A stretch of 8,131 bases of DNA from the NCBI GenBank assembly GCA_003142355.1, contig PLMF01000314.1:10880-19010 (forward strand), read 5' to 3'. Both the position numbers and the translations under genes were made by a program. This DNA comes from Bryobacterales bacterium (lineage in GTDB: Bacteria; Acidobacteriota; Terriglobia; Bryobacterales; Bryobacteraceae). This document shows positions 1-8,131 of the stretch, piece after piece. The notes below the pieces were generated by a model that was not told the origin of the DNA, searched no databases, and saw only the letters and a list, made by a program, of their open reading frames with translations. Position 1 is the stretch's first letter. Each line of letters begins with the position of its first letter.

Positions 1-51
1 TTCGAGGCCGAAGACCTGGAACCCCTGAAAGCCGACGAAGAAGAGGAATAA
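1..51 (+). CDS. 3' end of an unidentified protein-coding gene (acidic C-terminal tail)
   Basis: An open frame enters from the left edge and ends at TAA (49-51). It encodes FEAEDLEPLKADEEEE, so only a very acidic C-terminal tail is visible. The frame is judged real because it ends exactly where a strong terminator-like hairpin begins. The product cannot be identified from 16 residues. Acidic tails are common on DNA gyrase subunit A, and gyrA lies near serS in some bacteria, so gyrA is a guess worth testing and no more than that. Confidence 0.55.
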   Translation, partial: FEAEDLEPLKADEEEE

Positions 52-130
52 AAACCCGGTGACAGACGGAACGTTTCCCAGTTTCTGGCCGGGAAAACCC
101 GGAAACGTTCCGTCTGTCACCGGGTTTTTT
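50..130 (+). terminator. Long perfect inverted repeat with T-run, probable intrinsic terminator
   Basis: Bases 50-78 are the exact reverse complement of 101-129. This gives a 29-bp stem without mismatch, a 22-base loop (79-100) and six T residues at 125-130. It overlaps the stop codon of the upstream gene and lies 19 bases before serS, so it should end upstream transcription. Because the left arm begins with A residues, it could also work on the other strand. The stem is much longer than a usual intrinsic terminator. Shorter alternative stems exist: 74-79 with 91-96, 78-81 with 85-88, and 94-102 with 120-128. The last uses a second copy of AAAACCCGG, also present at 51-59. The element may be a dispersed palindromic repeat recruited as a terminator. 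Confidence 0.8.
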
Positions 131-136
131 CGATAG

Positions 137-2982
<2,846 letters not shown>

Positions 2983-2986
2983 TCGA

Positions 2987-3754
2987 ATGGACGCCATACG
3001 GATTCGAGACTTGGTGAAGAAGTACGGCACGGTAACCGCGGTCGGAGGTTTGTCGCTGTCGGTGGCGCCGGGCACGATGTTCGGCTTCCTCGGTCCCAAC
3101 GGCTCGGGCAAAAGCACCACCATCGGCTGTCTGACGGGACTGCTGGACCCCACCGCCGGCCAAATCGAAATCCTGGGGCAACGCTTCGACGCCGAGAGCG
3201 CCGCCATCAAGCGCCGCATGGGCGTGATGCCCGAAACCCTGGGTTTGTTCGACCCGCTCTACGCCCACGAGTTCCTGGCCTTCGTGGCGCGCATGTACGG
3301 CCTGAATGAAGCCACCACACGCCAGCGCGTGACCGAGCTGCTGGATGCGCTCGAGCTGACCGATACCTCCAAGACGCTGCGCGATTACAGCACCGGAATG
3401 CGCAAACGCGTGGCCTTCGCCGCCGCCGTGATCCATTCGCCGGAGGTGCTCTTTCTGGACGAGCCGTTCGAGAGCATTGACCCGGCCGGCGTGGCCTTGA
3501 TGAAGCAATGGCTCCGGCGGTTCACGGAACAGGGCCGCACGGTCTTCATGACCAGCCACGTGCTCGACACCATCGAGCGATTCTGCCACGAGGTGGCTAT
3601 CATCACCACGCCTGGAAAGCTGGTCTGGCAAGGGGACGTCACGGTGCTCGCCAACGATGGGGCCATCAGCTACGACGGCCAGGAATTTCGCGCCCTCGAG
3701 CCGCTTTTCCTGCACCTCACGGGCCAGCGCTACGCGGATCTGAACTGGCTCTGA
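2987..3754 (+). CDS. ABC transporter ATP-binding protein (ABC-2 exporter type)
   Basis: This cytoplasmic nucleotide-binding subunit hydrolyses ATP to drive the permease encoded just upstream. It has 255 residues with one complete ABC domain: Walker [10 protein letters not shown] (36-44), a Q-loop position occupied by Glu in MPE (81-83) as in many ABC-2 ATPases, signature YSTGM (134-138), Walker B VLFLDEP (154-160) with catalytic Glu159, and the switch histidine His191 in TSH. The signature departs from LSGGQ but matches the DrrA/NatA-like branch of exporters. All catalytic residues are present, so it should be active. Residues after about 215 form a short C-terminal extension without a recognisable domain. 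The substrate cannot be told from sequence. It follows the permease stop by four bases, so the two are surely one operon. Confidence 0.94.
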   Translation: MDAIRIRDLVKKYGTVTAVGGLSLSVAPGTMFGFLGPNGSGKSTTIGCLTGLLDPTAGQIEILGQRFDAESAAIKRRMGVMPETLGLFDPLYAHEFLAFVARMYGLNEATTRQRVTELLDALELTDTSKTLRDYSTGMRKRVAFAAAVIHSPEVLFLDEPFESIDPAGVALMKQWLRRFTEQGRTVFMTSHVLDTIERFCHEVAIITTPGKLVWQGDVTVLANDGAISYDGQEFRALEPLFLHLTGQRYADLNWL

Positions 3755-3783
3755 CGCGGCGGGCGGGTGGAGTACGCTTTGAG

Positions 3784-3790
3784 AGAGGTG
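3784..3790 (+). promoter_or_regulatory. Ribosome binding site deciding the start of the Tat-signal protein
   Basis: AGAGGTG ends three bases before the ATG at 3794. It favours this ATG over an in-frame GTG at 3767, which has no comparable site and would put nine residues in front of the twin-arginine motif. Confidence 0.65.
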
Positions 3791-3793
3791 ACT

Positions 3794-5254
3794 ATGGACC
3801 GAAGAGGCTTTCTCTGGAGCGCCGTGGGCGGAGCGATGGCCGCCGCGGCGCCGGCTACGGCCAAGACGATTGGCATTCAGGTAGGCGCCGTATCTTTTGT
3901 GGACGAAGGCGTCGAACAGGTGCTGGACGTGTTTCAGCGGGACGCGTTCATCAATACGCTGTTTGTCGCCACGTTCACCTACGGCCGTGGAATCGCGGGA
4001 CGGCAGTTGCCCGGCCAGCCGCTGCCCGATCATGGCAAGCAGGAGTACGATGCCGGCACCTTCCATGGCGGCAGTTACACCAGAATCCGGCCCCAGTTTT
4101 ACCGGAACACCGTCCTGAAGGACTTTCGCGCCCCGGAGTTCGGCGACTACGACGTGCTCGAGGCGGTGCTTCCCTCGGCCCGCAAACGCGGAATGAAAAC
4201 CATCTGCTGGTTCGAGGACGTTTTCCGCGACGACACTCCGAACATCCGCCAGCTCCAGGAAAAGACCCTGGACGGCAGGAATGCCACGACCCTGTGTTTC
4301 AACAATCCCAACTACCGGAACTGGCTGCTGGGCATGGTGGAAGATTACGCCCGCTCTTACGACATCGACGGCATCATGTGGGGCTCCGAGCGCCAGGGCG
4401 CATTCGCCAATGCCCTTGGCTCGAGCCACGGCGGAGCCAGCCGGGATCCGGCGGGTGTAACCTGCTTCTGCGAGTTCTGCGAGCGCAAGGCGCGAGAGCG
4501 GGGCATCGATCCCGCGCGGGCCAGAACGGGATTCCATGCCCTGGCCAGTTTCCTCCAGGGTGCGCGGCAGGGCAAGCGGCCCGTGGATGGTTACTACGTG
4601 ACGGTGTGGCGCTTGCTGCTCCGCTATCCCGAATTGCTCGCCTGGGAGATGCTCTGGACCGACAGCCTCCGCGAAACCTACGCGGCCATGTACAAAAAGG
4701 TGAAGGAGATCAAGCCCTCGATCGGGGTCGGCTGGCATATCTGGCACAACAATTCCTTCAGTCCGATTTACCGCGCCGAGCAGGATCTCACGGAGCTTTC
4801 GAAATACTCCGACTTCCTGAAGATGGTGATGTATCACAACTGCGGCGGCGAGCGCCTGGCCGACTATATCGGGAGCGTGGGCGGAACCATCTATGGCGAC
4901 GTTCCCCCACAAGAGTTGCTGGACTTCCACTACCGCGTTCTGGACTACAAGCAGGAAAAAAGCCTGTCGGAAATCCCGCGAACCGGTCTGTCCGCCGATT
5001 ACGTGTATCGGGAGGCCAAACGCGCCCGCGAAGCGCTGAATGGGACCAGGACGCAACTGTGGCCGGGCATCGATATCGACATCCCCACGAACGCGAATTC
5101 CAGCAAGTCAACGCCTGGCGGCACTCGCGACGCCGTGATGGCGGCTTTCCGCGCCGGCTCCGACGGGATAATCCTTTCCCGCAAGTACTCCGAGATGAAA
5201 CTCGCGAACCTGGACGGTGCCGGGGCGGCCATACGGCAACTGGGGCTGGGGTGA
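3794..5254 (+). CDS. Tat-exported TIM-barrel, glycosidase-like protein of unknown function
   Basis: With the start at 3794 this is a 486-residue protein beginning MDRRGFLWSA. It has a twin-arginine signal: RR at 3-4, a hydrophobic stretch at about 6-20 and possible cleavage after ATA (21-23), so it is likely exported already folded. The mature part has the alternating pattern of a TIM barrel. It resembles uncharacterised glycoside-hydrolase-like proteins, with strand-end motifs KTICWFEDVF (135-144), DIDGIMWGSER (190-200), GWHIWHNN (313-320), IYGDVPP (366-372) and WPGIDIDIP (423-431). Glu199, Asp192 and Glu141 are candidate active-site acids. Cys224, Cys226 and Cys229 form a CxCxxC cluster like the zinc site of GH42 enzymes. 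It follows the ATPase gene by 39 bases and may share its transcript. Activity and substrate are not established. A carbohydrate role is inference from fold resemblance. Confidence 0.75.
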   Translation: MDRRGFLWSAVGGAMAAAAPATAKTIGIQVGAVSFVDEGVEQVLDVFQRDAFINTLFVATFTYGRGIAGRQLPGQPLPDHGKQEYDAGTFHGGSYTRIRPQFYRNTVLKDFRAPEFGDYDVLEAVLPSARKRGMKTICWFEDVFRDDTPNIRQLQEKTLDGRNATTLCFNNPNYRNWLLGMVEDYARSYDIDGIMWGSERQGAFANALGSSHGGASRDPAGVTCFCEFCERKARERGIDPARARTGFHALASFLQGARQGKRPVDGYYVTVWRLLLRYPELLAWEMLWTDSLRETYAAMYKKVKEIKPSIGVGWHIWHNNSFSPIYRAEQDLTELSKYSDFLKMVMYHNCGGERLADYIGSVGGTIYGDVPPQELLDFHYRVLDYKQEKSLSEIPRTGLSADYVYREAKRAREALNGTRTQLWPGIDIDIPTNANSSKSTPGGTRDAVMAAFRAGSDGIILSRKYSEMKLANLDGAGAAIRQLGLG

Positions 5255-5338
5255 AGGAACCGTCAGACGATTTGTTTCCAGTCCAGATCCGCGGCCATTT
5301 TCTGCCCAACCTCGACACTCCCGGCCACTGGCCGCCGA
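5255..5338. other. Convergent intergenic gap with weak hairpin
   Basis: These 84 bases separate the stops of two converging genes. The only structure seen is CGGCC-ACT-GGCCG (5322-5334), a five-base-pair hairpin with a three-base loop. It lacks a T-run on either strand, so it is at best a weak bidirectional terminator. No gene is supported here. Confidence 0.4.
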
Positions 5339-6067
5339 TCAGTCGGGCGGCCGGGCGGTCGGCCAGTCCAGGCCCTCCAGTTGCTCGACCAGAAACCGGC
5401 GCATGGCCACCACCGTGGCTCCGGCTCGCATCAGGGCGACTCCATCTTCGATGGACGCCACGCCCCCGGAGGCCTTGATGCCGATTCCGGCGCCAACCGT
5501 CTCCCGGATCAAGCCAATGTCGTGGAGGGTGGCGCGGCCCGGTCCGAAACCGGTGCAGGTCTTGATGAAGTCCGCGCCGCGATCCAGAACCAGCTTGGCG
5601 GCCGTGACTTTCTCGGCCTCCGTCAGGACTCCGATTTCGATGATGACCTTGAAGGGCACGTGGAAAGGCCGCGCCACGGCCATCACCTCGGATATGTCCC
5701 GAGCCACCCGCGCGTAGTCGCCGGCCTTGAAGGCGGCGATATTCATGACCATGTCCAGGTCGGTCGCCCCACGCCGCAATCCTTCTTCGGCCTCGAAGCA
5801 CTTGACGCGGGTGGTGGTCCCCCCGCAGGGGAAGCCAACCGGGATTTGCGCCCGCACTCCCGAATCCTTCAGCTCGTCCACCAGCGTGCCCAGGTATTGA
5901 GGGAAGGCCACGACCGCGCGAAAGCGGTAGTTCCTGGCGGCACGGCAGGCTGCCCGTACATCCTCCTCGCTGGCGGTGATGGTCAGGACTTCCGAGTAAT
6001 CGATTACGGCCACAAGCCGCCGAATCTCTTCGGCTGTGACTCCGTGCATACTATGATTCGGTTTCAT
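5339..6067 (-). CDS. DeoC/LacD-family class I aldolase, deoxyribose-phosphate aldolase-like
   Basis: This 242-residue cytoplasmic TIM-barrel aldolase belongs to the family of 2-deoxyribose-5-phosphate aldolase, which splits deoxyribose 5-phosphate into acetaldehyde and glyceraldehyde 3-phosphate. Family marks are VGFPCGGTTTRVK (77-89), the DLDMVMN strand (103-109) with catalytic Asp105, the Schiff-base lysine Lys169 in FIKTCTGF (167-174) and the second lysine Lys198 in IKASGG (197-202). Two regions differ from typical DeoC. The N-terminal IDHTLLKP-like stretch is IDYSEVLT (22-29). The usual RIGTSSG phosphate loop near the C-terminus is replaced by VVAMRRF (219-225). The chemistry is probably kept, but the substrate may not be deoxyribose 5-phosphate, so no gene symbol is given. 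Its ATG overlaps the stop of the upstream gene (ATGA, 6067-6064). Confidence 0.88.
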   Translation of the reverse strand: MKPNHSMHGVTAEEIRRLVAVIDYSEVLTITASEEDVRAACRAARNYRFRAVVAFPQYLGTLVDELKDSGVRAQIPVGFPCGGTTTRVKCFEAEEGLRRGATDLDMVMNIAAFKAGDYARVARDISEVMAVARPFHVPFKVIIEIGVLTEAEKVTAAKLVLDRGADFIKTCTGFGPGRATLHDIGLIRETVGAGIGIKASGGVASIEDGVALMRAGATVVAMRRFLVEQLEGLDWPTARPPD

Positions 6068-6948
6068 GCGGCCTGGCCTCCCAGCACGCGGCGGGCGTAC
6101 TCATCGACGCTCGTGAGCCGGATGCCGAACTGGTTCACCACGGGCGCCATGTCCATGGCGTCTCCATACAGATAGCCTAGCATCAGCCCGGCAAAGCTCT
6201 TCTGCATCGGATCCGCCGCTCCCTCGAATTGTGCGCGCAGCGTCTGCTCGGGAACATGCTCGAGCTGGAACGGCCTGCCGCCGATTTTCTCGAAACGGGC
6301 CACAACCTCCAGCGGGCTGAGGGCCTCGGGCCCGCCGAACTCGATCGTCCGGCGGTCCGCGGCCGGGGTTCGAACCGCGAGGGCGCACATTTCGGCGACA
6401 TCCCGGAAGGAGACCCAACTGATCGGGTTGGTTCCGGGTCCATAGATGCGGGCCGATGCGTTGGGGTAGTCGAACCCCAGCGCGCGGCTCAACCACACCT
6501 CCATGAACCAGCTCGCCTGAATAATCGTGAAGTTCAGGCTCGCGATGGCCTCTTCGACGGCGCGTTTCGCATCGGCCAGCGGGTACGACATGCCGCGCGG
6601 CCGCCGGAACGAAACGAAAACAAACCGCCCTATGCCGGCGGCTCTGGCCGCGTTCACGAGGTTCAGTTGTCCGGCTGCGTCTACCGACTCAATCGAGTCT
6701 CCAGCCTGCCGGGAAAGGGTCGAGGACGCCGTCGAGATCACGGCATCCACGCCGCGGCACGCGCTACTGAGAGAGCCAGGGTCTTTCAGGTCGCCGGCAC
6801 ATAATTCGGCGCCGCACGACCGCAGGGTTTCCAGCTTTTCTTTGGCACTGGTCGCGCGCACCAGTGCGCGAACCTTTTCTCCGCGCCTCGCCAGCTTTTG
6901 GCATACCTCGTTTCCGACCAGGCCGGTGGCGCCGGCAACCAGAATCAT
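6064..6948 (-). CDS. NmrA-like NAD(P)-binding protein (atypical short-chain dehydrogenase)
   Basis: This 294-residue cytoplasmic protein has an N-terminal Rossmann fold. The dinucleotide motif is GATGLVG (6-12). The second strand ends ALVR (28-31), where Arg31 suggests NADPH preference, and is followed by the AGDLKDP segment (51-57). ISTASS (71-76) and FVFVSF (109-114) are further strands of the fold. The classical YxxxK pair is absent. Tyr122 and Lys128 are spaced six apart, typical of NmrA/HSCARG-like or atypical extended SDR proteins that may act as redox sensors, isomerases or reductases. The C-terminal part (about 165-285) is a substrate-binding lobe with the usual GTNPISWVSFRDVA pattern (172-185). 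GGAGG (6953-6957) precedes the ATG. It is coupled to the aldolase by a four-base overlap, so the two may act in one pathway, which cannot be named from sequence. Confidence 0.88.
   Translation of the reverse strand: MILVAGATGLVGNEVCQKLARRGEKVRALVRATSAKEKLETLRSCGAELCAGDLKDPGSLSSACRGVDAVISTASSTLSRQAGDSIESVDAAGQLNLVNAARAAGIGRFVFVSFRRPRGMSYPLADAKRAVEEAIASLNFTIIQASWFMEVWLSRALGFDYPNASARIYGPGTNPISWVSFRDVAEMCALAVRTPAADRRTIEFGGPEALSPLEVVARFEKIGGRPFQLEHVPEQTLRAQFEGAADPMQKSFAGLMLGYLYGDAMDMAPVVNQFGIRLTSVDEYARRVLGGQAA
6077..6081 (-). promoter_or_regulatory. Ribosome binding site of the aldolase gene
   Basis: On the minus strand GGAGG lies nine bases before the ATG at 6067, inside the end of the preceding gene. 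It favours this overlapping start over the second in-frame ATG at 6049. Confidence 0.7.
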
Positions 6949-6952
6949 AAGG

Positions 6953-6957
6953 CCTCC
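6953..6957 (-). promoter_or_regulatory. Ribosome binding site of the NmrA-like gene
   Basis: On the minus strand GGAGG stands four bases before the ATG at 6948. A TAGAAT hexamer (6967-6972) could be a -10 box, but no matching -35 box is seen, so no promoter is called in the 77-base gap 6949-7025. Confidence 0.6.
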
Positions 6958-7025
6958 TGAGGTCCGATTCTACACCCTCCTGGTGGTGAGCGGCGGGATC
7001 TGTGGGGCGCCAGGGTACCCAGTGA

Positions 7026-8131
7026 CTACTGCACCAGCGCAACACCTTTCGAGAAAAGCCCGGTCTTCATTCCGGTGGCGTCGTACTGGAGGCTGGTTCC
7101 ACCCGTAAACGAAACCTGCTTGGCGACGATTGCCGTGTAGACGTTGGAAACGCTGGACCCATTCGAGAACAATACCGATGTGGTCGGAAAATACAGGGTA
7201 CCGGTCACTTTCATGGCGACGCCGCCGGAGAAGGTGGCGTTGGCGGACGACGTAATCGTTCTGTTCTGATAGAACACGATCCCCGTGTACGGACCGGATG
7301 TTGGCCCCGAGAAGGTGACGTTCGCGCCGTTGGAGATGTTCACGGAACCATAGGACGCGTTCGTCCCCGTGAGATAAAACATCACTCCGCTGCCGGTGTC
7401 GGTGGTTCCGCCAACCAGTGTGACTCCGCCGCCATTAATGATGTACGTACCTGCATTGAATGTAGCCGTGGCGCCGTTGGAGATGGTGATTCCGCCGCAA
7501 TAAGTCCCGGGATTGAGCGTCCAGGTCCCCCAGCCGGGGTTATAGTTGGTGAAGTTGCACGCGCCAGGTACCGGAGCCGGCAGTGAGGCGAGCGGATCGG
7601 CGGCCGCCGCTACTCCGGTGGTAGGAGCAGGCGTGGTGCTTCCGCCATTGTTGATCGAGACTCCACCCACTACCGAAATCGCCGATGCGGTGACGATCGA
7701 TCCACCAGATACGGTCATGGCATCGCTGTTGCTGGAATTCACCGCGATCGCGCAGCCGTTTAACGCCACCGTGGCGCCATTGGTTGCCTGAAACGCGTTT
7801 TGCGCGGAAGGATCGAGTGCGTAGACGCAGTTGGGTGAAACCACGCCCACGAGTGCGGCCGTGGCTTTTGCCGTGATGGTAACAGTGGCGCCCGGCCTGA
7901 CAAATCGGATCAGGCCCGTCTTCAGGGTTCTTTGCACGGTGACGGCAAACGCCGGAACGGTAGCGGACGGAAGAGTGACACCGGAAACGGTGGTCGGGAA
8001 GCTCAACGTCACCGTGTCCGCGGCTGTCCCGCCGAACCCGTTATCTCGCGCATAGACGCAGGGCGTTCGAGCGTCCGCCGTAGTGCACGTGGACGAAGCT
8101 ATGGGAGGAGTTCCGGTCCCGAACGGGTGCG
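7026..8131 (-). CDS. TadG-like Flp pilus-associated surface protein, 5' end beyond the window
   Basis: The frame stays open to the right edge and ends at TAG (7028-7026), giving 367 visible C-terminal residues. A GTG at 8012 is internal, because in-frame codons upstream encode family-like sequence such as CVYARDNGFGG (visible residues 24-34). The order matches Tad_C/TadG-like proteins, which usually have an N-terminal membrane anchor, here off the window. The visible part shows the CVYARDNGF segment, a VTVQRTL strand, CVYALDPSAQNAF (101-113), a region with DPLASLPAP (178-186), TLNPGTYCGG (204-213), AGTYIINGGG (226-235), SGPTSGPYTGIVFYQNR (274-290) and GTLYFP (310-315). Composition is rich in G, T, S, N and A, typical of a secreted beta-structure, and Cys pairs could form disulfides. 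It would sit at the cell surface in Flp pilus assembly or adhesion. No other tad gene is visible here. Confidence 0.85.
   Translation of the reverse strand, partial: HPFGTGTPPIASSTCTTADARTPCVYARDNGFGGTAADTVTLSFPTTVSGVTLPSATVPAFAVTVQRTLKTGLIRFVRPGATVTITAKATAALVGVVSPNCVYALDPSAQNAFQATNGATVALNGCAIAVNSSNSDAMTVSGGSIVTASAISVVGGVSINNGGSTTPAPTTGVAAAADPLASLPAPVPGACNFTNYNPGWGTWTLNPGTYCGGITISNGATATFNAGTYIINGGGVTLVGGTTDTGSGVMFYLTGTNASYGSVNISNGANVTFSGPTSGPYTGIVFYQNRTITSSANATFSGGVAMKVTGTLYFPTTSVLFSNGSSVSNVYTAIVAKQVSFTGGTSLQYDATGMKTGLFSKGVALVQ

Noticed and set aside
3767..3793. GTG start at 3767 for the Tat-signal protein
   Set aside because: It would add nine residues before the twin-arginine motif and lacks a good ribosome binding site, while the ATG at 3794 has AGAGGTG just upstream.
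5263..5338. A minus-strand frame just after the aldolase stop whose end reads plausibly (MAADLDWKQIV then stop)
   Set aside because: It is in a different frame from the aldolase, the 11-codon part after its ATG (5298-5296) has no clear ribosome binding site, and the codons before it are Arg/Pro-rich. A frameshifted aldolase tail cannot be excluded without homologues, but is not supported.
3508..5478. A 656-codon plus-strand open frame overlapping the ATPase, Tat protein and aldolase
   Set aside because: It is Arg/Gly/Pro-rich without motifs and sits in another frame of better supported genes.
4788..5801. A 337-codon minus-strand frame across the convergent gap
   Set aside because: It overlaps the aldolase in another frame and the Tat protein antisense. 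The Arg/Gly-rich sequence shows no family signature.
6967..6972. TAGAAT as a -10 promoter box for the NmrA-like and aldolase genes
   Set aside because: No -35-like hexamer occurs at a suitable distance, so a promoter call would rest on one common hexamer.
7026..8012. GTG at 8012 as the true start of the TadG-like gene
   Set aside because: The frame continues open to the window edge with family-like sequence, and no ribosome binding site or signal peptide is seen at that GTG.

Overview
The window is GC-rich bacterial chromosome with dense coding and short gaps. The gene set is a housekeeping serS, a two-part ABC exporter, a Tat-exported TIM-barrel-like protein, an unusual DeoC-family aldolase, an NmrA-like oxidoreductase and a TadG-like Flp pilus surface protein. 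Together with the protein style this suggests an Acidobacteriota member of the Solibacter/Bryobacter type. That placement is inferred from general resemblance, not from a search.

Left part, plus strand (1-5254). The last 17 codons of an unidentified gene with an acidic tail end at 51. They run directly into a striking perfect 29-bp inverted repeat (50-78 with 101-129) that ends in a T-run and probably acts as a terminator. serS (149-1411) follows, and its stop overlaps the GTG start of a large polytopic ABC permease (1408-2982). Four bases after that gene comes the ABC ATPase (2987-3754), so serS, permease and ATPase look like one transcription unit. After a 39-base gap with a good ribosome binding site comes a Tat-signal protein (3794-5254). 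It resembles uncharacterised glycosidase-like TIM barrels and has a Cys-x-Cys-x2-Cys cluster.

Right part, minus strand (5339-8131), read right to left. A partial TadG-like gene (7026 to beyond 8131) has its stop inside the window. After 77 bases comes an NAD(P)-binding NmrA-type gene (6948-6064). Its stop overlaps the start of a DeoC-family aldolase (6067-5339), so these two are translationally coupled. The aldolase keeps its Schiff-base lysines and catalytic aspartate but has lost the usual C-terminal phosphate-binding loop. The two halves of the window converge across an 84-base gap (5255-5338) that holds only a weak hairpin.

No tRNA, rRNA, CRISPR array, insertion sequence or phage gene was recognised. 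No stretch of 300 bases or more lacks a gene. I see no clearly new multi-gene system. The best leads are the altered aldolase active site, the long perfect palindrome, the two-half permease architecture and the possible metal site in the Tat protein.
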